From NCBI RefSeq assembly GCF_002081715.1, contig NZ_MUKP01000047.1, positions 1-36,982 of the forward strand: a stretch of 36,982 nt of DNA, given 5' to 3'. A program made the translations under genes and the position numbers. This document shows, piece after piece, positions 14,544 through 22,217 of this stretch. Each line of letters begins with the position of its first letter. Positions within the stretch are counted from its first letter, which is position 1. The notes under the pieces were generated by a model. That model was not told the origin of the DNA. It did no database searches and saw only the letters and a list, made by a program, of their open reading frames with translations. Origin of the DNA: Nocardia donostiensis (lineage in GTDB: Bacteria > Actinomycetota > Actinomycetes > Mycobacteriales > Mycobacteriaceae).

Positions 14544-15764
14544 ATGAGCTCCCGGCCCGCCACCGCATCGGTCCGGTCCGTGGACGAGTACCGCGACAGT
14601 ATCGAACAACTGCTGCGTCCACTCGCCGCGCGTCCGGTGGAATCCGTGCCCGTTCCCGCGGCGCTGGGCAGGCAGACCGCCGATGATGTGGCCGCGCTGA
14701 TCGACCTCCCGGTGTTCCGTAATTCCGCGATGGACGGCTACGCGGTGCGCGCCGAGGATGTGGCGGACACCCCGGTGACGCTGCCGCTCTCCGGAACGAT
14801 CGCAGCGGGCGATCCGGGACGTGAACCGCTTGCACCCGGCACCGCGCGCAAGGTGATGACCGGCGCGCCGCTGCCGGAAGGAGCGGACTGCGTGGTCCCG
14901 GTGGAGGACACCCGGACCGAGGGTGGGGCCGTCGTCATCGAACAGTCCCGGCACCGTGGGGATTTCGTGCGTGAGCCGGGCACCGATGTGCGCGCGGGCG
15001 CACCGCTGGTGCCTGCCGGGATCACGCTGGCCCCGCGCCATATCGCGGCGCTGGCAGCGGTGGGGCTGCCGACCGTGCGGGTGTTCCAGCCGATCCAGGC
15101 GGCGATCATCACCACAGGGGACGAACTGGTCTCGGCCGGTAACGCCCTGCGACCAGGGCAGATCTACGACTCCAACGGTATCGCGCTGGCCGCGGCGCTG
15201 ATCGCGAACGGGGTCGAGGTCACCGGTGTCGAGCACAGCGCCGACGATCCGGTGGTGTTCCGGCGGCTGCTGACGGCGGCTACGGAATCGGCGGATCTGG
15301 TGTTCACCTCCGGCGGCGTGTCCAAAGGCGATTTCGAGGTGGTCAAGGAGGCGCTGGCACCGTTGGGCGGCTGGTTCGGCCCGGTGGCGGTGCAGCCGGG
15401 CGGGCCGCAGGGGCTGACCGTGGTCAACGGTGTACCGGTGCTGAGCTTCCCCGGGAACCCGGTCAGCACAATGGTGTCGTTCGAGGTGTTCGCGCGCCCG
15501 ATCCTGCGGCGGCTGTCCGGGCTGCCTGCGGTAGCGGTGTTCGAGGTGCCGCTGCGCGAGACGGTCCGCTCCCCCGGCGGCCGCCGCCAGTTCCTGCGCG
15601 GGCGGCTGGTCCATGCTGCCGGGCTGCCGGAATCGGTGGAGGTGGTGGCCGGTCCTGGTTCGCATCTGATCGCGAGCATGGCCGCCGCCGATGTGCTGAT
15701 CGATATCCCCGCCGAGGTCACCGAGCTGGCTGAGGGCGCGACTGTGCGAGTGTGGTCACTGTGA
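14544..15764 (+). CDS. moeA: Molybdopterin molybdenumtransferase MoeA
   Basis: MoeA (406 residues) inserts molybdate into adenylylated molybdopterin. RNSAMDGYAVRAEDV, KVMTGAPLPEGADCVVPVED, the central TGDEL and YDSNG motifs and SFPGNPVSTMVSFEVF appear in family order across domains I-IV. In the MogA-like domain the usual SGGVSxGD reads SGGVSKGD. It starts the plus-strand unit moeA, moaC/mogA, moaE and ends in a GTGA overlap with the next gene. Gly-rich residues and lengths are normal. Several actinobacteria carry more than one moeA, so this need not be the only copy. Confidence 0.95.
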   Translation: MSSRPATASVRSVDEYRDSIEQLLRPLAARPVESVPVPAALGRQTADDVAALIDLPVFRNSAMDGYAVRAEDVADTPVTLPLSGTIAAGDPGREPLAPGTARKVMTGAPLPEGADCVVPVEDTRTEGGAVVIEQSRHRGDFVREPGTDVRAGAPLVPAGITLAPRHIAALAAVGLPTVRVFQPIQAAIITTGDELVSAGNALRPGQIYDSNGIALAAALIANGVEVTGVEHSADDPVVFRRLLTAATESADLVFTSGGVSKGDFEVVKEALAPLGGWFGPVAVQPGGPQGLTVVNGVPVLSFPGNPVSTMVSFEVFARPILRRLSGLPAVAVFEVPLRETVRSPGGRRQFLRGRLVHAAGLPESVEVVAGPGSHLIASMAAADVLIDIPAEVTELAEGATVRVWSL

Positions 15765-16951
15765 GCGAGTTGTCGCATGTGGACTCGGACGGGCGCGCCC
15801 GCATGGTGGACGTGAGCGCCAAACCCGACACCACCCGGGTCGCTGTCGCCGCGGGCGAACTGCGCACCACCGCGGAAGTGGTGGCGCTGGTGCGTGCCGA
15901 CGATATGCCCAAGGCCGATGTGCTCTCCACGGCCCGGATCGCTGGCATATCCGGTGCGAAGAAAACCTCCGAACTCATCCCGCTGTGCCATCAGCTGGCG
16001 CTGTCGTCGGTGCGGGTCGAGTTCGGGTTCACCGCGGACACGATCACCATCGAGGCGACCGCGAAAACCACGGGCCCCACCGGTGTGGAGATGGAAGCGC
16101 TCACTGCGGTCGCCGTCGCCGGTCTCACCCTGCACGATATGGTCAAAGCGGTCGACCCGGCGGCCACCATCGACGGAGTCAGGCTGCTCACCAAAGAAGG
16201 TGGAAAACACGGGTTTTGGTCCCGTCCCCGGGAGGAGCAAGAATCAGGGAACATCGCCGCAGGCACGATGACCGAATCGGCCCCCGAACCAGCGGACACG
16301 GGTGCAGTCCCCTCCGCCGCGCCCGTGAGCGGTGCAACGCAGAACGACCGAACCTCAGCAGAACAGGCGCACACTGCATCGGAGCACAGCGACAGCCCGA
16401 AGTCCGGCGGCAGCACAGTGGCGAAGGATGTTTCCCCCTCGAAGCGCGACCGCACCGGTGCGTCCCCCACCAGCCGAGCAGCAGTCGTGCTCGTCGCTTC
16501 CACTCGGGCAGCGGCGGGTACCAGAGATGACACCACCGGTCCCCGGCTCACCGAGTGGCTGACCGGTCTCGATTTCACGGTGCGCGGCCCGCTGGTCTAC
16601 GCCGACGCGGATATCGCGGCCGGTCTGACCGAGGCTCTCGCTTCCGGGCCCACGCTGGTGATCACCACCGGTGGCACGGGCGCATCGCCCACCGACCACA
16701 CGCCCGAAGCGACTCTGGCTGTGCTGGACCGGGAACTGCCCGGTGTGGCCGAGGAGATCCGCAGACGCGGCGCCGAGAAGTTCCCGCTGGCCGCGCTCAG
16801 TCGTGGGGTCGCGGGGCTGGCCGGCCGCACGGTGATCGTGAACCTGCCGGGCTCGCCCGGCGGAGTGAAAGACGGTATCGCGGTGCTCGAGCCGCTGCTC
16901 GAACATCTGCTCGCGCAAACGGCTGGAGGCGGCGACCATGACCACACCTGA
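15761..16951 (+). CDS. Bifunctional MoaC-MogA/MoaB fusion protein
   Basis: This 396-residue protein joins two steps of molybdenum-cofactor synthesis. Residues 1-152 are MoaC, cyclic pyranopterin monophosphate synthase (KTSELIPLCHQLALSSVRVE and GPTGVEMEALTAV). Residues about 155-238 are a hydrophilic linker rich in Ser, Ala, Thr, Gly and Pro. From about 240 on is MogA/MoaB, molybdopterin adenylyltransferase (VITTGGTGASPTDHTPEAT and VNLPGSPGGVKDG). Start GTG 15761 overlaps the moeA stop as GTGA; GTG 15752 is possible. The order moeA, moaC-mogA, moaE places late and middle steps in one operon. MoaCB fusions are known in bacteria, but the long linker is notable. Confidence 0.93.
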   Translation: MSELSHVDSDGRARMVDVSAKPDTTRVAVAAGELRTTAEVVALVRADDMPKADVLSTARIAGISGAKKTSELIPLCHQLALSSVRVEFGFTADTITIEATAKTTGPTGVEMEALTAVAVAGLTLHDMVKAVDPAATIDGVRLLTKEGGKHGFWSRPREEQESGNIAAGTMTESAPEPADTGAVPSAAPVSGATQNDRTSAEQAHTASEHSDSPKSGGSTVAKDVSPSKRDRTGASPTSRAAVVLVASTRAAAGTRDDTTGPRLTEWLTGLDFTVRGPLVYADADIAAGLTEALASGPTLVITTGGTGASPTDHTPEATLAVLDRELPGVAEEIRRRGAEKFPLAALSRGVAGLAGRTVIVNLPGSPGGVKDGIAVLEPLLEHLLAQTAGGGDHDHT

Positions 16952-17390
16952 CGGTGTTTCCGCATCGGGCGCCGCGGTGCGGCTGGCCCGGATGAGCGAT
17001 CAGCCGCTGGACGCGGCCGAGGTGGATCGGGCGGTAGCCGGTCCGCGTTACGGCGCGGTGGTGGTGTTCACCGGTGTGGTCCGCGACCACGACGGCGGAC
17101 AGGCGGTCACGGCACTGGAGTATTCGGCCCATCCGGAGGCCGAGCGGTTCCTGCGCCGTTGCTGCGCGGAGGTGGCGGAGGCGACCGGGCTGCCGGTGGC
17201 GGCTGTGCACCGAACCGGCGGCCTGGTGGTCGGGGATCTCGCGATCGTCGCCGCGGTGGCCGCCCCGCACCGGGCCGAAGCGTTCGATGCGTGCGCCCAG
17301 CTGGTGGATCGCATCAAACACGAGGTGCCGATCTGGAAACGTCAACTGTTCGCCGACGGCATGTCCGAATGGGTCAACGCCTGCGGCTGA
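16938..17390 (+). CDS. moaE: Molybdopterin synthase catalytic subunit MoaE
   Basis: The large subunit of molybdopterin synthase, 150 residues. GAVVVFTGVVRDHDGG is the N-terminal loop, LEYSAHPEAE the central strand, and KHEVPIWKRQLFADG contains the catalytic Lys pair. It receives the MoaD thiocarboxylate tail and transfers sulfur to the precursor. ATG 16938 overlaps the fusion gene by 14 bases, with GGAGG upstream. The first 17 residues are an extra, poorly conserved extension. Convergent with the small gene at 17396, with only 5 bases between stops. Confidence 0.95.
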   Translation: MTTPDGVSASGAAVRLARMSDQPLDAAEVDRAVAGPRYGAVVVFTGVVRDHDGGQAVTALEYSAHPEAERFLRRCCAEVAEATGLPVAAVHRTGGLVVGDLAIVAAVAAPHRAEAFDACAQLVDRIKHEVPIWKRQLFADGMSEWVNACG

Positions 17391-17395
17391 TCGGG

Positions 17396-17584
17396 CTATT
17401 TCAGGAAACGGGCGGCGATCTGCCAGAACGTGTCGCTTTCGACCGAGCGGAAATCCCAGGTGTCGGCGACGGCGTGGGTTTCGGCCACGATGGCCGGGAT
17501 GTCGAAGTCGTGGCGGGTGGCGGTCCCCTTGGCTTCCAGCGCGGCGATCACGTAATCGGTAGCGCTCTGCATGGTTTCGGTCAC
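17396..17584 (-). CDS. Small conserved-looking protein of 62 residues
   Basis: The predicted protein starts MTETMQSATDYVIAALEAKG and ends FWQIAARFLK. GTG 17584 has GGGAGAG about five bases upstream, and the codons show the GC-rich third positions of a real gene. The sequence is amphipathic with no membrane segment or signal peptide. It looks like a compact helical protein, and the motif TWDFRSVESDTFWQIA near the end seems constrained. I recognise no domain. It lies in a convergent position against moaE and 276 bases before the cobW-like stop, so no operon partner is evident. Confidence 0.6.
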   Translation of the reverse strand: MTETMQSATDYVIAALEAKGTATRHDFDIPAIVAETHAVADTWDFRSVESDTFWQIAARFLK

Positions 17585-17860
17585 GGAACTCTCCCGTCTG
17601 TCGCGCAACGATATGACGATCGATCACGAGCAGACACCTGTAGCGCCTGTGTCGCCCGGCATGCCGCGTGCACTCGTCCGCAATGTGCACCGGCCGGTGT
17701 TCTCTCGGTTCCAGTCGGTTCTATCGTTCTACCCAACCGGCGAATAGACCAGCACCCAACGCGGCAGTGTCATAACGAATGCGGTCGTAACGAATGCGCC
17801 GAGTCTTAAGGCACTCGCCCTCGAACGAGCGGAACTGTCCGCTACATCGATGCGGTAGCG

Positions 17861-18979
17861 TCAGGCTTCCGAGAGGTCGGCAAACCAGGCGCTGCCCGGG
17901 TCGTCTGCCGGCTCTGCTGCGGCCTCGGTCGCCTCCCCTGCCGTCCCGGCCGAGGCAGGGTCGTAGCGCCACACGGCGAGCATCGTCTGCGGATCGAGGG
18001 GTTCGGGTCCACGGTGCACGGTCCGGCGGAGCCGCTCGAGTACGGCGTCGGTGTCCAGATGCGTACCGATCAGCACGAATTCGCCTGCCCGGTTCGCGTC
18101 GCGGTCCCAGGGCCCCGGCTCGGCGATGATATGGCGGCCGACCAGATGCACGGTGAATTTCCGGTCCTCGCCCGCGACAGCGAACGCGACGACACCTTTG
18201 GCGCGGAACAAGCCCGCGGGCGGATCCTGCAGGAAGTCGATGAACCGGCGCGGGTCCAATGCCTTCTCGCTGCGGAACGACACACTGGTGTAGTCGTCGT
18301 GCAGGTGACGATGGCCTCCGATGTGCTGGTCGTGGTCGTCGAGCAGTTCGTCGAAGCTCAGTTGTTCGCCGATATCGACCCGGCGCACGGCCTGGTCGAA
18401 CAGCAGGCCGGGCTCGATTCGTCCGTGCGTGGTGGTGTAGACCGGTGCGGGACCGGCGAGGGAGGCGATCTCGTGCCGCAGCCGGGCCAGTTCCGGTTCG
18501 GTGACCCGATCGGCCTTGTTGACCACCACCAAGTCCGCCAGCTGCAGATGGGTGGCGAGTTCGGGGTGTCGTTCCCGGGATGCGGGGAACTGTTCGGCGT
18601 CGACCACCTCGACCAGGCCGCCGTAGCGGATGCGCGGATTGTCGCTGCCGACGACCATGCGGATCAGGTTGCGCGGTTCGGCGAGCCCGCTGGCCTCCAC
18701 CACGATCACATCGATCCGGGCTCGCGGCTGGGCCAACGTGGTGAACAGCGCGTCGAGTTCGGTCACGTCGACCGCGCAGCAAACGCAGCCGTTACCGAGC
18801 GAGACCATGGCGTCGACCTGCCCGGCCACCAGCATGGAGTCGATATTGATCGCGCCGAAATCGTTGACGACCACCCCGATCCGCGTCCCGCGATTATCGC
18901 GCAGCAGATGATTGAGCAGTGTCGTCTTCCCCGATCCGAGGAACCCGGCCACGATCACCACAGGAATCCGCTCAGCCAC
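17861..18979 (-). CDS. COG0523 (CobW/ZNG1) family GTP-binding metallochaperone
   Basis: A 372-residue G3E GTPase. P-loop GFLGSGKT is at 12-19, the metal-binding CxCC at C65-V-C67-C68, and NKAD gives guanine specificity. The CobW C-terminal domain follows from about 245. Between them lies a His/Asp-rich loop (DDHDQHIGGHRHLHDD) that could hold extra metal. Family members insert zinc, cobalt or other metals into client proteins. No cobalamin genes lie nearby, so a zinc-type role is more likely than B12 synthesis, but I see no Zur site upstream and no adjacent zinc paralogue gene. The start ATG is well placed. The C-terminal 30 residues are low-complexity Ala/Glu/Pro. Confidence 0.9.
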   Translation of the reverse strand: MAERIPVVIVAGFLGSGKTTLLNHLLRDNRGTRIGVVVNDFGAINIDSMLVAGQVDAMVSLGNGCVCCAVDVTELDALFTTLAQPRARIDVIVVEASGLAEPRNLIRMVVGSDNPRIRYGGLVEVVDAEQFPASRERHPELATHLQLADLVVVNKADRVTEPELARLRHEIASLAGPAPVYTTTHGRIEPGLLFDQAVRRVDIGEQLSFDELLDDHDQHIGGHRHLHDDYTSVSFRSEKALDPRRFIDFLQDPPAGLFRAKGVVAFAVAGEDRKFTVHLVGRHIIAEPGPWDRDANRAGEFVLIGTHLDTDAVLERLRRTVHRGPEPLDPQTMLAVWRYDPASAGTAGEATEAAAEPADDPGSAWFADLSEA

Positions 18980-19020
18980 CCCGCCACGCTACTGACCCGC
19001 CGCAGAGCGGGGTGAACCAT

Positions 19021-19057
19021 GCCGAAACCACCCGCGCGGCGCCCGGGTGGTTTCGGC
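19021..19057 (-). terminator. Stem-loop after the amidase gene
   Basis: GCCGAAACCACCCG (19021-19034) pairs perfectly with CGGGTGGTTTCGGC (19044-19057) around a 9-base loop. It starts 10 bases beyond the amidase stop on the minus strand and 41 bases before the cobW-like start. No T run follows, as in other terminators here. Confidence 0.8.
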
Positions 19058-19067
19058 GGAGGAGGTG

Positions 19068-20147
19068 TCAGTCGGTGGGGGCGAACAGGATGCCCGCCAG
19101 CGTGTAGGCGAGGTTGATCAGTTCCGTGGTGATCGCGGTCCGGTCCATGCCGAGTGCGGCGGCGAGCGGTATCAGCAGTTTCGTCACCGCGGCGACGATC
19201 CCGCTGGAGCTGCCCGTCGGGGAACCGGGCTCCGTCGTGCGCGGCGTGGTACCGGGCAGGTCGAGGGAGTCGGGATCGGTATCGACGCGGAACGGCCGCT
19301 CGTTCGCCGGCTTGCTCGCCGGGGATCCGCCCACCGACACTGTCGCCTGGGAGCCGACAGCGGGCGGGACGCCGAGCAGATATCCGACCACGCCGGTGGT
19401 GATCGCGAGAGCGTGTTCGAGCTGACCACCGGGGCTTTCCAGCAGGGCGGCGTCCTCGCGGTTGGCGCCGTTGCCCATCTCGACGAACACATTCGGCACC
19501 CGGGTCAGCGCGGGCCCGGCGATATCGGAGCGCGTCTGCAGGCCGTTCACCACGCCCGCGTAGTTCGCCGGTGGGAATCCCGCGGCAAGGTAAGCGTCGC
19601 GAACCGCTTCGGAGGCGGCACGGCCCCCCGTGGATTGCGCGATGTTCGCGGCGGCGTCGGGGACAGGTAATTCCGGAACGATCAGGTGGAAACCCTGGTG
19701 CGCGGCGGCCGAACCGTCGGCGTGGATGCTGACCGCCACCGCCGCGCCGGATTCGTTGGCCGCCTGCGCCCGTTCGTCGATACATCCGCCCCAGCCGCTG
19801 TCATCCGAGCGGCTGAGCACGACACGCGCGCCCAGGCTTTCCAGCGCGGTCTTGACCAGCTGGGAGACTTTCCAGTTGATGGTGTGCTCGGCCACGCCGT
19901 TGACCGTGGTCATACCGGTGGTCTGGCAGTCCTTGGTTCCGCCGCGCCCGTCGCTGACCTGGCGGGACAGTTCCTGCGTATGGTTCGACCCCTGATGCCC
20001 CGGATCCAGGAAGATGGTCTTCCCGGCCAGTTTGGTGCCCATATCCGGCGCCAGGGGGGCGGCGGGGGCGGTGACACCGGTGAGCGTCATGGTGATCGCC
20101 GCGCTGGCGGCGACGCAGATTCCGGTTGTGACGATTTTCGGCTTCAT
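19068..20147 (-). CDS. Secreted N-acetylmuramoyl-L-alanine amidase (Ami1/Rv3717-type) with extra C-terminal tail
   Basis: A 359-residue zinc amidase that cuts the bond between MurNAc and the stem peptide. A signal peptide (about 1-30) precedes the Amidase_3 domain (about 38-258). Zinc ligands are H51 (LDPGHQG), E87 (VAEHTINW) and H142 (SIHADG), with catalytic E223 (VEMGN). C74 and C122 sit where M. tuberculosis Rv3717 has its cysteine pair. Rv3717 stops there, whereas this protein adds about 100 residues: a Pro/Ser/Thr-rich linker and a hydrophobic, helical C-terminus (TKLLIPLAAALG, then INLAYTLAGILF). The tail might anchor the enzyme to the envelope; this is inference. Terminator follows. 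Confidence 0.9.
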   Translation of the reverse strand: MKPKIVTTGICVAASAAITMTLTGVTAPAAPLAPDMGTKLAGKTIFLDPGHQGSNHTQELSRQVSDGRGGTKDCQTTGMTTVNGVAEHTINWKVSQLVKTALESLGARVVLSRSDDSGWGGCIDERAQAANESGAAVAVSIHADGSAAAHQGFHLIVPELPVPDAAANIAQSTGGRAASEAVRDAYLAAGFPPANYAGVVNGLQTRSDIAGPALTRVPNVFVEMGNGANREDAALLESPGGQLEHALAITTGVVGYLLGVPPAVGSQATVSVGGSPASKPANERPFRVDTDPDSLDLPGTTPRTTEPGSPTGSSSGIVAAVTKLLIPLAAALGMDRTAITTELINLAYTLAGILFAPTD

Positions 20148-20183
20148 GTGCGGTTGGCGTCCCGGGACGAGACGCCCCTCCTT

Positions 20184-20202
20184 CCACTAGTGCCCCACTA
20201 GT
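20184..20202. promoter_or_regulatory. Two CCACTAGT copies upstream of the amidase gene
   Basis: CCACTAGT occurs at 20184-20191 and again at 20195-20202, 11 bp apart, about one helical turn. Each contains the palindrome ACTAGT. They lie 37-55 bases upstream of the amidase start, in the probable promoter region, which suits a repeated regulator site. No known regulator motif is recognised. Confidence 0.35.
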
Positions 20203-20280
20203 AACACGAAACTCAGTGGTTCACTCTTGCCACAGAAGCAATCGCCTGGCAACTTTTGTTACCGAAGTGTGACAGCAGTT

Positions 20281-20859
20281 TTATGCCCCGCGGGGCAGCT
20301 CCCGCAGCGACCGCAGCGCGTAATGCACCCGGGTCTTGACAGTGCCGACCGGCACACCGAACTCCTGTGCCACCTCGTGATATGCCCGATCGTGCAGGAT
20401 CACCTCGACCACGGCAGCGCGTTGCGGTGCGGGCAGCCGGTCCAGCAGCTGGGCCACCAGCAGACCGTCGACCAGCCCGTCGGCGAAATCGGGCAGCGAA
20501 TACCTGGCATCCCCGATCTCATGGACGTCATCCCAGCCCGTATCACCGGGACGCGCGGCACGAGATCGCGCGATATCGATCATGACGTTGCGCTCGATGG
20601 CCAGCAGCCACGTGCGCACGCTTCCCTTGCGTTCGTCGAACCGGCTGCACGCGCGCCACGCCCGCAACAAGGTCTCCTGCACCGCCTGCTCGGCAAGACC
20701 CTGATCGCCCAGCGCATGCATCGCTTTCCAATGCAGCAGGGCACGGTCCTCGGCCAGTACCGCGGCGATTCCGTCATCGGTGCACAACTTGGCGCAGCGG
20801 GTAGCGCAAGTGGATTCATGAGCGCACCGGTGTGGGCTGAGAACTTTCAGACCTTCCAT
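20281..20859 (-). CDS. ECF-type RNA polymerase sigma factor
   Basis: The protein has 192 residues. Region 2 is visible in LAEQAVQETLLRAWRACSRFDE and SVRTWLLAIERNVMIDIARS; region 4 in LDRLPAPQRAAVVEVI followed by AYHEVAQEFGVPVGTVKTRVHYALR, whose last helix reads the -35 element. Before region 2 the first 30 residues contain four cysteines (C12, C18, C22, C26) and two histidines, which is unusual. Start is uncertain: ATG 20859 has GAGG immediately upstream, too close for a good site, and a later start at TTG (codon 25) would remove three cysteines. No anti-sigma gene is adjacent. It lies upstream of the amidase in the same direction, 133 bases apart. Confidence 0.85.
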   Translation of the reverse strand: MEGLKVLSPHRCAHESTCATRCAKLCTDDGIAAVLAEDRALLHWKAMHALGDQGLAEQAVQETLLRAWRACSRFDERKGSVRTWLLAIERNVMIDIARSRAARPGDTGWDDVHEIGDARYSLPDFADGLVDGLLVAQLLDRLPAPQRAAVVEVILHDRAYHEVAQEFGVPVGTVKTRVHYALRSLRELPRGA

Positions 20860-21030
20860 ACCTCGGATATCGCGGGTGCACGCGTGAGTGACATCACCTC
20901 GGCGATATCAATTGTGGTTTCGACAGAGTTTTACGAATCGCCTGCCTTTGTCACGGTGTTCTGGTAGACGTGCGCAGGTAAGTGCGGGAGTTTCCCGTAT
21001 CTATATGAGCAATATCCGAGGAGTAATCGC

Positions 21031-21402
21031 ATGCGTGCAGGCTCGCTGGTCATCGGAGCCGCCATGATGTCGGCGACGATTATGTCGGGCGGCGGTATCG
21101 CGGCAGCCCAACCCGCCGATGTCATGCCACACGACGGTGTCTATCTGGTCGGCGTCGATATCCAGCCGGGCGTCTGGGAAGCGCCGGGTACTCCTGATCC
21201 CGCGCACGGCTGTGATTGGCGGCGACTGCGGAAAGTGGAGGGCGACAACACCGACATGCGGTATGTCATCGCCAACAACTACACCCGCCAGCGCACGATC
21301 CGGGTGACGATCAAACCCACCGATGCCGCATTCACCACCAAGAACTGCGGCCCGTGGCGGCTGCTGCCCCCACCACCGCCCAGCGGTTCCTTCGGCGGCT
21401 GA
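21031..21402 (+). CDS. Secreted protein of 123 residues, actinobacterial type
   Basis: A signal peptide (about residues 1-26, cleavage near AAAQP) leads a mature domain of about 95 residues. The pattern DGVYLVGVDIQPGVWEAPG, followed by GCDWRRL and NNYTRQRTIRVTIKPTDAAF, is the beta-rich pattern of a widespread but uncharacterised family of secreted actinobacterial proteins. Two cysteines (GCDW, KNCGPW) could form a disulfide. The C-terminus is Pro-rich (LLPPPPPSGSFGG). ATG 21031 has GAGGAG upstream. It diverges from the ECF sigma gene across 171 bases that include CGGGA-GTT-TCCCG (20985-20997), so it is a possible sigma target. Confidence 0.75.
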   Translation: MRAGSLVIGAAMMSATIMSGGGIAAAQPADVMPHDGVYLVGVDIQPGVWEAPGTPDPAHGCDWRRLRKVEGDNTDMRYVIANNYTRQRTIRVTIKPTDAAFTTKNCGPWRLLPPPPPSGSFGG

Positions 21403-21447
21403 CCGCAGATCTACTGACCAACGTTCAACAGTCGCTATGGTCGAGGA

Positions 21448-22197
21448 ATGACGCGCAGCAGAATTCTGATCACCGGCGCCAGCTCCGGGCTCGGGGCGGG
21501 TATGGCGCGCGCCTTCGCCGCCCGCGGCCGAGGCCTGGCGCTGTGCGCCCGCAGACGGGAACTGCTCGAGCAGTTGCGCGCGGAGCTGACCTCGGCCCAC
21601 CCCGAGATCACCGTCGCCGTGCGGGCTCTCGACGTCGACGATCACGCTGCCGTCCCCCGGGTGTTCACCGAGTTGCGCGACGAACTCGGCGGGCTGGACC
21701 GGGTGATCGTCAATGCGGGAATCGGCAAGGGCACCCCGCTCGGGACCGGCCGCGCCAGGGCGAATCTCGCGACGGCAACCACGAATTTCGTCAGTGCCCT
21801 GGCGCAGGCCGAAGCGGCCATGGAAATCTTCCGAGAGCAGCGCGACGGGCATCTGGTGCTCGTCTCGTCGATGAGCGCCGTGCGCGGCCTGCCCGGCAGC
21901 AAAGCCGCCTATTCGGCGAGCAAGGCCGGGCTGGCCACGCTCGGGGACGCGCTCGCCGCCGAACTGGTGCACTCGCCGATCGCGGTCACCACGCTGCTGC
22001 CGGGCTTCATCGCCACCGACATGTCGGCTACAGCGGGTGATGCTCGTATGGTGGCGCCGCTGGACAAGGGTGTCGCGGCGATGGTTACCGCGATCGAGAA
22101 GGAAAAGCCGCGTGCCTGCGTTCCTGTCGTGCCGTGGCGGCTGCTCGCTCCGGTCCTGCCGCGGCTGCCGCGTTCGGTGGTGGCCCGGCTCGGCTGA
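21448..22197 (+). CDS. Short-chain dehydrogenase/reductase (SDR)
   Basis: The protein is 249 residues, a classical SDR. TGASSGLG near the N-terminus is the cofactor-binding glycine motif, NAGIG follows, and the catalytic Ser (VSSMSA) and YSASK supply the active site. The C-terminal region PRACVPVVPWRLLAPVLPRLPRSVV is hydrophobic, as in membrane-associated SDRs. Substrate unknown. The following thioesterase gene begins 20 bases downstream, so the two may be one transcript. Confidence 0.9.
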   Translation: MTRSRILITGASSGLGAGMARAFAARGRGLALCARRRELLEQLRAELTSAHPEITVAVRALDVDDHAAVPRVFTELRDELGGLDRVIVNAGIGKGTPLGTGRARANLATATTNFVSALAQAEAAMEIFREQRDGHLVLVSSMSAVRGLPGSKAAYSASKAGLATLGDALAAELVHSPIAVTTLLPGFIATDMSATAGDARMVAPLDKGVAAMVTAIEKEKPRACVPVVPWRLLAPVLPRLPRSVVARLG

Positions 22198-22217
22198 TCA
22201 TCGGGCAGACTCGTCTC

